Shown here: positions 42,441 through 51,725 of the stretch, in pieces
Layout: each line of letters begins with the position of its first letter
How positions within the stretch are numbered: position 1 is the first letter of the stretch
Assembly (NCBI GenBank): GCA_910585465.1
Contig: CAJUEW010000001.1
Coordinates: 434,001-498,000 of the forward strand
Source: an uncultured Lachnospiraceae bacterium
Lineage (GTDB): Bacteria > Bacillota > Clostridia > Lachnospirales > Lachnospiraceae
Reading direction: 5' to 3'
Length of the DNA: 64,000 nt
Program-made: the position numbers and the translations under genes
The notes under the pieces: model-generated
Told to the model about the DNA's origin: nothing
Databases searched by the model: none
The model's input: the letters and a program-made list of their open reading frames with translations, nothing else

Positions 42441-43440
42441 GCTTCATAAGCTCCTTATACTGCATATCGGTCCGAATCAGGTTTATCTCAAATTCCTGGC
42501 GGTTCCTCTGGGCCCCTGCTCCCAGAATCAGTCCTGCAAATACCGACTGAATGGCTGCCATCAGGGCAAATCCGCATACAATAAGCGTAGGGAACTTCGG
42601 CACAAGTCCTGTGACAATGTATTCCGCCAGCACCGGGATAAAGAAGCCTGCGCTGACAACAGTCAATACCAGAGCCAGGATCCCGAAAAAACTCATGGGC
42701 TTATAATTCCGGTACAGCTTTGCAATACTCATAAGCACTCTGGCTCCGTCAGAGTAGGTATTCAGCTTCGATTCGCTTCCCTCCGGACGGTCCCTGTATT
42801 CGATAACCACATTATCCACCTGCATATTCTTATCCGCAGCATGGATCGTCATCTCTGTCTCAATCTCAAAGCCTTTGGACAGCACCGGAAATGTCTTTAC
42901 GAAACGGTAGCTGAACGCCCGATACCCGGTCATAATATCCTTAATCTCTGTGTGGAACAGCCGGTTAATCGTCCCTCTCACCAGCGAATTCCCAAAATTA
43001 TGAAACGGGCGTTTATTCTCTTTAAAATATGTGGAGGACAGACGATCCCCCACCACCATATCCGCCTGATGCGTCAGAACCTTGTCAACCATCTCCCGCG
43101 CAAACTCTGCCGGATAAGTGTCATCTCCGTCCGTCATAATATAAACCTGGGCATCAATCTCCCGAAACATCCTCCGGATAACATTTCCCTTTCCCTGCTG
43201 GTACTCATGACGGACAACCGCTCCCGCCGCCTGCGCCAGTCTTACCGTACAGTCAGAGGAATTGTTATCATATACATAAATGACCGCTTCAGGCAGTACC
43301 GCTTTAAAATCCCGCACTACCTTTTCCACGGTCTTCTCTTCATTGTAACATGGAATCAAAACAGCTATTTTATCCAAGCTCTCTATCTCCTCAAAAATCT
43401 TAGGTATATTATCCATATAGTATAGCATATCCAATTCCAT
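42427..43440 (-). CDS. GT2 glycosyltransferase with C-terminal membrane helices (DPM1-like)
   Basis: A 337-residue enzyme. IAVLIPCYNEEKTVEKVV opens the GT-A domain, MTDGDDTYPAE carries the metal motif, and QQGKGNVIRRMF and DIMTGYRAFSYRF are typical of polyprenyl-phosphate sugar transferases. Two helices follow at about 265-320. It probably charges a lipid carrier for the adjacent DUF6020 protein. The start could also be ATG 43425 or 43413. Confidence 0.87.
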   Translation of the reverse strand: MELDMLYYMDNIPKIFEEIESLDKIAVLIPCYNEEKTVEKVVRDFKAVLPEAVIYVYDNNSSDCTVRLAQAAGAVVRHEYQQGKGNVIRRMFREIDAQVYIMTDGDDTYPAEFAREMVDKVLTHQADMVVGDRLSSTYFKENKRPFHNFGNSLVRGTINRLFHTEIKDIMTGYRAFSYRFVKTFPVLSKGFEIETEMTIHAADKNMQVDNVVIEYRDRPEGSESKLNTYSDGARVLMSIAKLYRNYKPMSFFGILALVLTVVSAGFFIPVLAEYIVTGLVPKFPTLIVCGFALMAAIQSVFAGLILGAGAQRNRQEFEINLIRTDMQYKELMKHEKE

Positions 43441-43455
43441 TTTTCCAACACTATA

Positions 43456-44835
43456 TTACCAGTCTCTTTTGTCCAGCTCACAATACTTCTTATGAACACC
43501 GACAAACTTGTAGGCAGGACGGATAATCTTTCCGTTATTAACTACTTCCTCCAGACGGTGTGCGCTCCATCCGGAAATACGCGCTATGGCAAAGATCGGC
43601 GTAAACAGCTCTACCGGAATTCCCAGCATAGAATATACAAAACCGCTGTAAAAATCCACGTTTGCACAAATAGGCTTAAACAGGCGGCGTTTTCTGGCTA
43701 TAATCTCTCCCGCCAGCCGCTCTACCCGTCCGTACAGCTCAAATTCCCGCTGAAATCCCTTCTCTTCAGACAGCCTCCGGGCGTATTTTTTCAAAATAAT
43801 CTCCCGCGGATCTGATTCCGTATAGACAGCATGCCCCATACCATAGATCAAACCTGCCTTGTCAAACACTTTTCTGTCCAGCAATGCCTCCAGATATCCG
43901 GCAATGGCCTTCTCATCCTCGTAATCCGGACAGTTCTTCTTTAAATCCTCAAACATCTGCTGGACCTTTAGATTTGCACCGCCGTGACGCGGCCCCTTCA
44001 GCGAGGCTATGGAAGCCGCTGTGGCAGAATATGTATCTGTCCCGGAAGAAGTTACCACATGGTTCGTAAATGTAGAGTTATTGCCTCCTCCGTGCTCTGC
44101 ATGAAGCACCAGCGCCACATCCAGCACCTTTGCCTCCAGCTCGGTAAATTTTCCGTCCGGACGAAGCATCTGCAGAATATTTTCCGCAATAGACATCTCC
44201 TTATCCGGAAGGCGGATTACAAGGGTCTCATCAAAATGAAAATGCCGGTAGGCGTGATAAGAATACACTGCAATCTGCGGCATCTTCGCAATCAGCTGCA
44301 GAGACTGACGAAGTACATTCGGCACTGAAACGTCATCCGGATCCAGATCATAACAGTATAGAGTGAGAATGCAGCGCTGCAGGGCATTCATCAGATTCGG
44401 GCTGGTTGCCTTCATAATTACGTCCCGGACAAACTGTCCGGACAATTCCTGCAGACTCTTTACAATCCGTACAAAGCTGCGGAGCTGTTTGGAGTCCGGA
44501 AGCTCGCCGAATAAGAGCAGATAAGTTATCTCCTCAAATCCATATCTTCGATTCTCAAATCCCTTGATCAGTTCTTCCACATTATAACCCTGAAGATACA
44601 GCTCCCCGTCTGCCGGCATCTTTCTTCCGTCCACCAGCTTATAGGAGCATACGTCTGATATCTCTGTCAGTCCTGTCAGAACCCCTTTACCGTCAGAATC
44701 CCTAAGGCCGCGCTTCACATCATATTCTGTATACAGATCCAGATTAATCGCTCCGGAAATCATACATTCCTTTACCAGTCGATCAAACTGCTCATCCAGT
44801 TCCTTGCTCAGCTCCATCATGGATACATTGCTCAT
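43456..44835 (-). CDS. Citrate synthase
   Basis: A 459-residue citrate/methylcitrate synthase. Active-site His in LVLHAEHGGGNNSTF, second His in YGMGHAVYTESDPR, Asp in CANVDFYSGFVY, and GPRHGGANLKV are all present. It forms citrate from oxaloacetate and acetyl-CoA, feeding glutamate synthesis in anaerobes. The N-terminal 40-residue extension is usual for clostridial members. Promoter 44896-44924 with a palindrome at 44867-44886. Confidence 0.93.
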   Translation of the reverse strand: MSNVSMMELSKELDEQFDRLVKECMISGAINLDLYTEYDVKRGLRDSDGKGVLTGLTEISDVCSYKLVDGRKMPADGELYLQGYNVEELIKGFENRRYGFEEITYLLLFGELPDSKQLRSFVRIVKSLQELSGQFVRDVIMKATSPNLMNALQRCILTLYCYDLDPDDVSVPNVLRQSLQLIAKMPQIAVYSYHAYRHFHFDETLVIRLPDKEMSIAENILQMLRPDGKFTELEAKVLDVALVLHAEHGGGNNSTFTNHVVTSSGTDTYSATAASIASLKGPRHGGANLKVQQMFEDLKKNCPDYEDEKAIAGYLEALLDRKVFDKAGLIYGMGHAVYTESDPREIILKKYARRLSEEKGFQREFELYGRVERLAGEIIARKRRLFKPICANVDFYSGFVYSMLGIPVELFTPIFAIARISGWSAHRLEEVVNNGKIIRPAYKFVGVHKKYCELDKRDW

Positions 44836-44866
44836 TCAATCACTTCCCATCTAGTCACATTTCCAT

Positions 44867-44886
44867 TTTGTATACATGTATTCAAA
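44867..44886. promoter_or_regulatory. Palindromic operator at the citrate synthase start point
   Basis: TTTGTATACATGTATTCAAA: a 20-base dyad with one non-pairing position per arm, lying just after the -10 box. The regulator is not identifiable. Confidence 0.65.
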
Positions 44887-44895
44887 TTGTATCTT

Positions 44896-44924
44896 ATTAT
44901 ACAGAAAAACATCGGAAAATTCAA
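44896..44924 (-). promoter_or_regulatory. Promoter of citrate synthase
   Basis: On the minus strand TTGAAT (44919-44924) and TATAAT (44896-44901) with a 17-base spacer. Confidence 0.75.
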
Positions 44925-44950
44925 CTGCCGGAAAAATTTTTTCTTAATCT

Positions 44951-45643
44951 CTAAATAAAGTTCGCAAATACAGACGCTCCTACTACTGTAAGCAGGCCCG
45001 CCACTGCAATGGACAGACTGCTCATAGCCCCTTCCACCTCTCCAAGCTCCATCGCCTTTGCTGTCCCGATGGCGTGAGAGGCAGAACCGATCCCAATCCC
45101 CTTGGCAATCGGCTCCTCAATATGGAACAGCCTGCAGACTGCTTCTGCAACCATATTTCCAAAAACTCCGGTAATGATGATGACTGCCACTGTAATCGTC
45201 ACCATCCCTCCCAGTTCTTCCGACACGCCCATTCCAATGGCTGTCGTAATTGATTTGGGAAGCAGCGTCACATACTGTTCATGGGAAAACCGGAAGATCC
45301 ACGCGAATGCCAGTATACTAAGCAGGCTTGTCAGAACACCTGCCAGTATACCTCCAGTAATGGCTCTGAGATGTTTTTTCAAAAGCTCAATCTGTTCATA
45401 CAAAGGGACTGCCAGGCATACCGTGGCCGGGGTCAGCAGATAGCTTAAATATTTTGCCCCGTTATAATAGGTCTCATAATCGACCCGAAATACAGAAAGA
45501 ATCGCCATAACTGCTATGATGGAAATCAGCAGCGGATTAAAAACTGCCAGCTTAAATTTTTTCTTTAAAAGACTTCCGAATTCATAAGTCAGGATACTGA
45601 TCAGAACTCCAAAAAATACAGAATCAGATAACAGCTCTTTCAT
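44951..45643 (-). CDS. lrgB: LrgB family membrane protein
   Basis: A 230-residue protein with about seven helices. LLPKSITTAIGMGVSEELGG and GIGSASHAIGTAKAMELGE are the signature segments. With LrgA it was first described as an antiholin pair modulating murein hydrolases; homologues transport small metabolites such as glycolate or pyruvate. Starts in a 4-base overlap with lrgA. Confidence 0.92.
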   Translation of the reverse strand: MKELLSDSVFFGVLISILTYEFGSLLKKKFKLAVFNPLLISIIAVMAILSVFRVDYETYYNGAKYLSYLLTPATVCLAVPLYEQIELLKKHLRAITGGILAGVLTSLLSILAFAWIFRFSHEQYVTLLPKSITTAIGMGVSEELGGMVTITVAVIIITGVFGNMVAEAVCRLFHIEEPIAKGIGIGSASHAIGTAKAMELGEVEGAMSSLSIAVAGLLTVVGASVFANFI

Positions 45644-45999
45644 TTCTCTTTTCCCCTCTCATGTCTGATGATTATCTGAGTCACAGCTCCGCTCACTCCC
45701 ATGACCAGTACTGTCGATACGGCCGTAGTTACCAGCACCGGAATAAAAATGGGACTTAACGTTCCCCAGGATTCCAGAAGCTCCACAGCAGCGGGGATGA
45801 ACATCAACGGCATAATCTCAATCAGAAACTTTGCTGTATCCTTCACGTCCTCCGGGCGGATCACCCGGGTCAGAAGCGCTGCCAGCAAAAGCAAAAGGCC
45901 ATAGATGGATGCCGGAATCGGCAGCGGGAGCAGATATTTTAATACCTCTCCGATAAATGTGATCAGCAGAATCAGTAAAAATTGTCGAATGTATTTCAT
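45640..45999 (-). CDS. lrgA: LrgA/CidA family holin-like protein
   Basis: A 119-residue, four-helix membrane protein: FIGEVLKYLLPLPIPASIYGLLLL and FIPAAVELLESW are typical of CidA/LrgA. Forms a two-gene unit with lrgB. Confidence 0.9.
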   Translation of the reverse strand: MKYIRQFLLILLITFIGEVLKYLLPLPIPASIYGLLLLLAALLTRVIRPEDVKDTAKFLIEIMPLMFIPAAVELLESWGTLSPIFIPVLVTTAVSTVLVMGVSGAVTQIIIRHERGKEK

Positions 46000-46163
46000 A
46001 AATTCCTTTCCTGTCCGTCGGACAAACAGATCTTCTCAGTCAGCTACCAATCTTAACATGTTTTGTATGTTTCATCAATAGTCTTGTCAGTATTCCACAT
46101 TATCCGAATTTTCTTTCCTTCATATTCATAATATGAAAATAAGAAATCAGTTCCGGAGTTTCT

Positions 46164-46931
46164 ATGACCAGATATTATTTACGAAATGCTGCCACTCTAT
46201 GTCTCTGCCTGCTTCTTGCCGTCGCAGGCTTCGGCGCATTTCAGAAGAAATCACTGCCCGCCTCCACCCGGGTTGAAAGTAAAAAACTGCCCATCTACTG
46301 TGTGCAGTCAGACACCCCAAAGGTTTCCATCAGCTTTGATGCAGCCTGGGGAAATGAGGATACCGGGCAATTATTATCTATTCTGGAAAGCCATAATGTG
46401 AAAACCACCTTTTTTATGACCGGCGGCTGGGTAGAATCCTATCCGGAGGATGTGAAAGCCATCGCGGCAGCAGGACACGATCTGGGTAATCACAGCGAAA
46501 ACCATAAGCAGATGTCGCAAATCAGCGCCGCTGAATGCAGAGAAGAAATTCTGAAGGTTCATGACAGGGTAAAAGAACTGACCGGGAAAGATATGATTCT
46601 GTTCCGCCCTCCTTACGGCGATTACAATGACACGCTGATCGAGACGGCAAACAGCCTGGGATATCATGTGATTCAGTGGGATGTGGACAGTCTTGACTGG
46701 AAGGACTACGGTGCCGATGCTATTGTTTCTAAAGTTCTGGATCATACACATCTGGGAAATGGCTCCATCATACTTATGCATAATGGAGCCAAATATACAA
46801 AGGATGCCCTGGATCGGGTCATTACAGGACTTCAGGAAAAGGGCTACGAGATTGTCCCTGTTTCCGAGCTGATCTATAAAGAAAATTATAATATGGATCA
46901 TGAAGGCCGCCAGTTTGTGAATGAGACCTAG
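46164..46931 (+). CDS. Polysaccharide deacetylase (PdaB-like)
   Basis: A 255-residue secreted enzyme with an N-terminal signal/anchor (residues 8-25). NodB fold: SFDAAWGNEDT replaces the usual TFDDG as in PdaB-type spore deacetylases, zinc motif NHSENH (H-x3-H), RPPYGDYND and HNGAKYT at the end. PdaB acts on spore-cortex glycan. A 19-base palindrome (ttcatatt-N3-aatatgaa, 46119-46137) lies upstream. Confidence 0.88.
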   Translation: MTRYYLRNAATLCLCLLLAVAGFGAFQKKSLPASTRVESKKLPIYCVQSDTPKVSISFDAAWGNEDTGQLLSILESHNVKTTFFMTGGWVESYPEDVKAIAAAGHDLGNHSENHKQMSQISAAECREEILKVHDRVKELTGKDMILFRPPYGDYNDTLIETANSLGYHVIQWDVDSLDWKDYGADAIVSKVLDHTHLGNGSIILMHNGAKYTKDALDRVITGLQEKGYEIVPVSELIYKENYNMDHEGRQFVNET

Positions 46932-46946
46932 ATACGATTCTGCCGT

Positions 46947-46984
46947 GATTCAGCCATGCACAATCATTCCTGCATGGCTGAATC
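46947..46984. terminator. Hairpin after the deacetylase gene
   Basis: GATTCAGCCATGCA and TGCATGGCTGAATC are perfect 14-base arms with a 10-base loop. No T run follows, so termination efficiency is uncertain. Confidence 0.55.
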
Positions 46985-47061
46985 ATATACTTAACCCCCT
47001 GTTACACGCCACATCCCGGCATCATTTTTATGGACTTCTTTCCATATAAGGCCGTCCTTCT

Positions 47062-48126
47062 TTATTGAACCGCCATAACCTTCAAATAATTCTCTGACTT
47101 ATCGCGCATCATATGCAGTCCTTCGTCTAAATGCTCCAGCGTAAATCTATGAGATATCAGTCTTTCCGGGGCAATCCGTCCCTGTTCTAACAGCCCGAGT
47201 GCGTACTGCCAGTCGGTAAGCTCCACTGCCTTTTTACTTGGGCCGCTGAAAAACGAAGAGTTCCATGTACCGGTCACCTTAAGCTGGTTCCTCAGAAGCT
47301 TCCAGTAAGTTTGCTGATCCAGTCTCATATCTGCATCAGGATTCCCCACCAGACATACCGAGCCGCCCGGTGCCGCCAGATTTACTGCCTGCGTGACTGT
47401 CTCATTTTTACCGACACATTCAAAAAACACATCCGCTCCCACACCGTCTGTGTGCAGATCCGTCCATGTCCTAATGTCCTCCTGTCTGCTGTCGCAAAAC
47501 TGATCCTCCGGCAATCCCATTGCAAGTATTTTTTCTCTCTGGTAATCCTTATTTCCAATGGCTAAAACCTTTTTTACTCCCCTTTCCAGAAGGAACATAA
47601 GCAGAAGCTCCCCGATTGTGCCAAGTCCGCACACCACAACCGTATCTGTATGTGCTATCGAAACTCTCCTCATGGCATGAACTGCTACGGCCATAGGTTC
47701 CAGCATAGCTGCCTGCTCAAAGGTCACATTTAAGGGCAGCTCAATCAGATTTTGGGCCGGAACAGCGGCATATTCTGCGAACCCGCCATCCCTCCTGGAG
47801 CCTAAATAGCCGTATTGTCTGCACATCTCATGCTGCCCCTTCCTGCAGGCAATACATGAACCGCAGGGAATCAGAGGAAATATCCCCACACGCTTATTCA
47901 GCCAGTCTCTGTCTACTCTGTTTCCGGTCTCCACCACCTCCCCGGAAAACTCATGTCCCGGTATCAGGGGCATTCTGTGTGCGCCGCTGCGATAAATGCG
48001 GGGAATATCCGAGCCGCAGATTCCAACCGCCTTTACAGACACAAGGACCTCCGTTTCGCTTATCTGCGGCTTATCTGTCTCTTCATACAAAATATTGCCA
48101 GTGTCATATAGTATCCACGCTTTCAC
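47062..48126 (-). CDS. Zinc-dependent alcohol dehydrogenase, TarJ-like ribulose-5-P reductase
   Basis: A 354-residue medium-chain dehydrogenase. Catalytic zinc: Cys in AVGICGSD and His-Glu in PGHEFSGEV; structural zinc Cys set PCGSCIACRKGQHEMC; Rossmann motif CGLGTIGELL. Sitting directly behind an IspD/TarI-like gene, overlapping it by 23 bases, points to TarJ, which reduces ribulose-5-P to ribitol-5-P. A galactitol/sorbitol dehydrogenase is the alternative from sequence alone. Confidence 0.8.
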   Translation of the reverse strand: MKAWILYDTGNILYEETDKPQISETEVLVSVKAVGICGSDIPRIYRSGAHRMPLIPGHEFSGEVVETGNRVDRDWLNKRVGIFPLIPCGSCIACRKGQHEMCRQYGYLGSRRDGGFAEYAAVPAQNLIELPLNVTFEQAAMLEPMAVAVHAMRRVSIAHTDTVVVCGLGTIGELLLMFLLERGVKKVLAIGNKDYQREKILAMGLPEDQFCDSRQEDIRTWTDLHTDGVGADVFFECVGKNETVTQAVNLAAPGGSVCLVGNPDADMRLDQQTYWKLLRNQLKVTGTWNSSFFSGPSKKAVELTDWQYALGLLEQGRIAPERLISHRFTLEHLDEGLHMMRDKSENYLKVMAVQ

Positions 48127-48829
48127 AGCCGGCCCTCCTCTCTTTGACTATGCTGCAGAATCTGTTTAAATCCGCCTGCGTCGTAATCTTAAAATTATTC
48201 TCATCTCCCGCTATCATGGCGATATCCATGCCTGCCATAACCGCGGGTTCCGTAGATCCGTTAATTTCCAGAATTTTGTCTGGCAAAAGCCGTCTGTTTG
48301 CTTCCAGATATTTTCCCAGCACAAAACTTTCCGGAGCCTGACCGGAAAAAATCTTGCTTCTCTCCATTAAGGAAGAAACTCTCTTACCATCCTCACTCAT
48401 ATAAACCGTATCCTTCATGGGAAGGACGGGAAGAACTCCGTCATGGCCCTTTATTTCCGTTAAACAGGCAGTAATCTGCTCATCCGACAGCATGGGTCTG
48501 GCAGCGTCATGTATCAATACAATATCTGCTTCCTCCGCATAACGGCTGATATCTTCCAGTCCGTTCAGAATTGACATTTGCCGGTTTACCCCTGGTTGTG
48601 AGAAGCTCCGAAACTTCTTTTTTCTGTCAGCTTTTTTTATCCAGCCCTTCAAATCCTCCTGCCACCTTTTATCTGCCACTATTGTAATCGCATCTATCTG
48701 AGCATGCGCAGAGATTTTCTCTACACAATAGGAAATGATTGGTTTATCCTGAACATTGATATATTGCTTCGGAACACCGGCACCCAGTCTCTCGCCTGTT
48801 CCTCCCGATAAAATAAGCGCTATATTCAT
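48104..48829 (-). CDS. IspD/TarI-family cytidylyltransferase
   Basis: A 241-residue nucleotidyltransferase. LSGGTGERLGAGVPKQYI is the CTP-binding loop; VLIHDAARPMLS, VLPMKDTVY and GSTEPAVMAGMDI are the other conserved parts. Context with a TarJ-like dehydrogenase favours CDP-ribitol synthesis over the isoprenoid role of IspD. With TagD (35006) it suggests activated polyols for a teichoic-acid-like polymer. Confidence 0.82.
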   Translation of the reverse strand: MNIALILSGGTGERLGAGVPKQYINVQDKPIISYCVEKISAHAQIDAITIVADKRWQEDLKGWIKKADRKKKFRSFSQPGVNRQMSILNGLEDISRYAEEADIVLIHDAARPMLSDEQITACLTEIKGHDGVLPVLPMKDTVYMSEDGKRVSSLMERSKIFSGQAPESFVLGKYLEANRRLLPDKILEINGSTEPAVMAGMDIAMIAGDENNFKITTQADLNRFCSIVKERRAGCESVDTI

Positions 48830-48857
48830 CTATCCGCTCCTAAAATTTTCATTTGCT

Positions 48858-49130
48858 CTAATCCTCTATCCTCCACCTGAGCAGAGGATTCTCCTTTTCC
48901 GCCTGACTCAGCATTTTTGTCAGAGCATTCACATATTTTCCCAGATGTTCCTCCAGATTCTGCTTATGAACAATCAGAATTTCCGTCTCCTCCTGTCTGT
49001 CCGTCAGACAATCATACAATGCATCCAGATTTCCTCCGTACCAGTCCGGAAAATCCAGCGCCTCCGATACAGTCTGGTGCAGAGCCTTCCTGCTGTCTAA
49101 AAATTTTCCATCCAGAATACAGACTTTCAT
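48858..49130 (-). CDS. Barstar-like ribonuclease inhibitor
   Basis: A 90-residue barstar fold. DFPDWYGGNLDALYDCLTD is the inhibitor helix that plugs the barnase active site. It starts in a one-base overlap (TGATG type) with the barnase-like gene, so the pair is coupled. It has no signal and would protect the cytoplasm. Confidence 0.9.
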   Translation of the reverse strand: MKVCILDGKFLDSRKALHQTVSEALDFPDWYGGNLDALYDCLTDRQEETEILIVHKQNLEEHLGKYVNALTKMLSQAEKENPLLRWRIED

Positions 49131-49672
49131 TACTCCTCCTCCCCGTACAGTAGTTCAAAGGATTCGTAATGATCCTCTGTATAGTAAATCAGTCCGTCAT
49201 TGGAAAATACAATTCTCTTTGCACCGCGCTTATCCGCTCCTAATGTATCAATATCACATTCTGTGTAAGTACGTCCTTCCTTCTCTGGAAGCAGCCCTTC
49301 ATAATTGCCGAAACGGCTTCCTCCAATACACATTCCCGGCGCATAAGGCTCCAGCGAACCTCCGGACCACCCCAGCTTCTCGGCTTCTTTTTTTGTAATA
49401 AAATTATCCGGCAGATGTCCATATATGTGAAGATACAGTGACACATCTTCTTTCGACGTATAGGTTCCTTCCTCCGAAAGCCTGTCCTCTGTATTTTCTG
49501 GTTCTGTCTGAACCCCGTCTGACTCCGGTTCTGGCTCCTCCTCCAGTATCTCTGCTGTCCGCTGTCCGGAAATTTCTTCCGGGCCGCCCGGTTCAGCCTT
49601 CTGTGTGCTTCCACAGGCAGCCAGTGTGAACGCCAGTAAGAATACCAGCAAAAAACGTACATATTTCTTCAT
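49130..49672 (-). CDS. Lipoprotein with barnase-type ribonuclease domain
   Basis: A 180-residue protein. Signal with lipobox FTLAAC (Cys about 20), acidic Pro-rich linker to about 70, then the barnase domain: YLHIYGHLPDNFITKKEAEKLGW, GGSRFGNYEGLLPEKEGR, Glu in TYTECDID (Glu73-like), Arg in AKRIVFSNDGLIYYT (Arg87-like) and His in EDHYESF (His102-like). All catalytic positions are filled. Barnases are normally secreted free; membrane anchoring is notable. Confidence 0.9.
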   Translation of the reverse strand: MKKYVRFLLVFLLAFTLAACGSTQKAEPGGPEEISGQRTAEILEEEPEPESDGVQTEPENTEDRLSEEGTYTSKEDVSLYLHIYGHLPDNFITKKEAEKLGWSGGSLEPYAPGMCIGGSRFGNYEGLLPEKEGRTYTECDIDTLGADKRGAKRIVFSNDGLIYYTEDHYESFELLYGEEE

Positions 49673-49690
49673 AATTACGTACCTCCTGCC

Positions 49691-51571
49691 CTATATATTA
49701 TCCGGTTTTTGCAGACTGCGCAAGAGCATTGGAATATAATAAGGCACACAAAACATCACTGGCATAATATATCTTATCTGATAGTTAAAGGTGGGCGATG
49801 CCACACACACCAGCAGTGCCACAAGAAGGGGTGTCAGGGCCAGAAGATATTTTTTTCTTCCTGAATCAATCCAGACCACCATCAAAATAATCGTCATCCA
49901 GGAGACAAACCCTGCATTTTCAAACCAATTCACAATCGGAACCCGGGATAAAAGCTTAGCCATCCTCTCCGTCACCTGGCGCACTCCTGCCAGACAGGCG
50001 GGCTGCACAATCTCCCAGCGAATCTCCTGACCTTCTATGTTGGATGTCATCATATAATTATGAGCATACCCCTCCTGATAAAACCATCCGTACGCATTGT
50101 TCATTGTTGCCTCCACTGCATTCCACGGATGCTTTAAAAGCTGCCGGAACCATAAACCGAAATAAGCCGTCAAATCCTCCGCTGTCTCTGCATGATATGT
50201 GTATTTTACAGGATCAGATGTAATCGGATCATACAGCTCAGCCAGGTGTTCGTAATCCAGAACCCGGGAAATAATCTCCTCTTCCTCCTCCGACAGCTCA
50301 TATCCATAATCCCTTACATACCGGGCTGTCTGCTGGAACGGAATGGAAAGCGCTTCCTTCGGCCCATTGTCCGCCACGCCAAAGGCCGGAAGTAAAAGCT
50401 TTTGATAACCTGCAAAAAGGAACAGCGGAGCAACAACTGCCGCCAGAATATTCCCGCATTTTCTGCGGTTCTCTTTCCATAAAAGCCGCCAGGCGTAGAT
50501 TCCCATAGAAACTCCGGCTGCAAGGATAAGGTAAAAGCCTTCGTTCCGGTTGCATGCAACCCCCATACAGGTAAAAATCATTCCGGAAAGCTGCCGCCCG
50601 GAAAATTTCTCCTCTGTATGAAGCGTCCGCACCAGCTCATAGAGCTGAAGAACAAGAAAAATCACACATGCGGCATATGGTATATCCTTCTCCACAATCG
50701 TTGCTTCCATTGGAAAAAACTGTACCACGCAGATTATGGCAAGCGCCAGATACCGGAATCTGTAAGGAGTCCTCCAGCGCTTCATCAGTACAAACCCATA
50801 AGAAAAGGCTGACATAAGCAGCGAAAGCTGCAGCAGCAGGTTCAGGAAAAAGCCAAATGTATAAGAATGAACCAGATTTCCAAACTCCATAATCAGACTT
50901 AATACTACTGTGTGCAGCGGAGGGTAATAATTATTAATCTCATTCCAATAATATTGCCGCATTTCCGCCAGCGTCTCCGGCATGGCTGCTCCCGGAAACT
51001 TGGCAATAATGTATGGAAGCCAGAACAGTAAAATAATAAGAAACGGTCCCCAGAAGGCATGCTCTTCCAATATCCACTCTGTCATTTTCCCGGCCTGCTC
51101 TCCTTGATACTCTGTATAGGTGAAAATTCTGCGGATGAAAAGCATATAGCAGCGGGCAAACAGAACATAAAATCCGGCCATCATCACAGATGAAACCACT
51201 GTATGAAAGGTGTCCATAAAGATTAGATCCCAGGAATTGGTATAGCGGAAGCTGTATCCAAACACAAGAAAAAACGCAGTTAATGCAGCCGGTATCCGAT
51301 ATGCCCATCTGGACATGCCGCAATCCCATGTTTCCTCCGTTTTTAGAAAAAAGCCAAAGATTAAGAAAGACAGAATCGCATCCCGATAAGAAAAAACCGG
51401 AATCAGATATTCCAGCTTCTTAATGTTTCCCGCCAGAAGATTCCAGAAGCCACCGGTCGCAGCCTCTGCACTGATACTGCTTAAATCCTGACTTAAGACT
51501 GCCATCATGGCAAAACAGGCAAGTGCCGCATAGATCCAGTTTTTCTTTGAACGTAATTTTTCTTTTAACAA
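49691..51571 (-). CDS. DUF6020-like polytopic membrane protein
   Basis: A 626-residue protein with about 12-13 membrane helices. The loop FPGAAMPETLAEMRQYYWNE and YYPPLHTVVLSLIMEF, then IVEKDIPYAACVIF and NRNEGFYLIL, line up with the conserved points of the protein at 40833, so the two are diverged paralogues. Probable surface-glycan GT-C type enzyme. It lies 18 bases before the barnase gene and may share its transcript. Confidence 0.7.
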   Translation of the reverse strand: MLKEKLRSKKNWIYAALACFAMMAVLSQDLSSISAEAATGGFWNLLAGNIKKLEYLIPVFSYRDAILSFLIFGFFLKTEETWDCGMSRWAYRIPAALTAFFLVFGYSFRYTNSWDLIFMDTFHTVVSSVMMAGFYVLFARCYMLFIRRIFTYTEYQGEQAGKMTEWILEEHAFWGPFLIILLFWLPYIIAKFPGAAMPETLAEMRQYYWNEINNYYPPLHTVVLSLIMEFGNLVHSYTFGFFLNLLLQLSLLMSAFSYGFVLMKRWRTPYRFRYLALAIICVVQFFPMEATIVEKDIPYAACVIFLVLQLYELVRTLHTEEKFSGRQLSGMIFTCMGVACNRNEGFYLILAAGVSMGIYAWRLLWKENRRKCGNILAAVVAPLFLFAGYQKLLLPAFGVADNGPKEALSIPFQQTARYVRDYGYELSEEEEEIISRVLDYEHLAELYDPITSDPVKYTYHAETAEDLTAYFGLWFRQLLKHPWNAVEATMNNAYGWFYQEGYAHNYMMTSNIEGQEIRWEIVQPACLAGVRQVTERMAKLLSRVPIVNWFENAGFVSWMTIILMVVWIDSGRKKYLLALTPLLVALLVCVASPTFNYQIRYIMPVMFCVPYYIPMLLRSLQKPDNI

Positions 51572-51725
51572 TTATATCATCCTCTTTTCCAAATCCTTAC
51601 TATCTTACCCATTATTCATAAATCAACTGTAAACTTTCTGCAAAATTCATTTTCAGTCTGGAATTTATGCTTTATTTATATATGGTTCATATAATAAAAA
51701 TTATTTTGGAAAACGGAAAGAAAAA

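Noticed and set aside
46119..46137. Sigma-E/G promoter for the PdaB-like gene
   Set aside because: A CATAATAT -10-like element exists, but no -35 box at the correct spacing; listed only as a palindrome.
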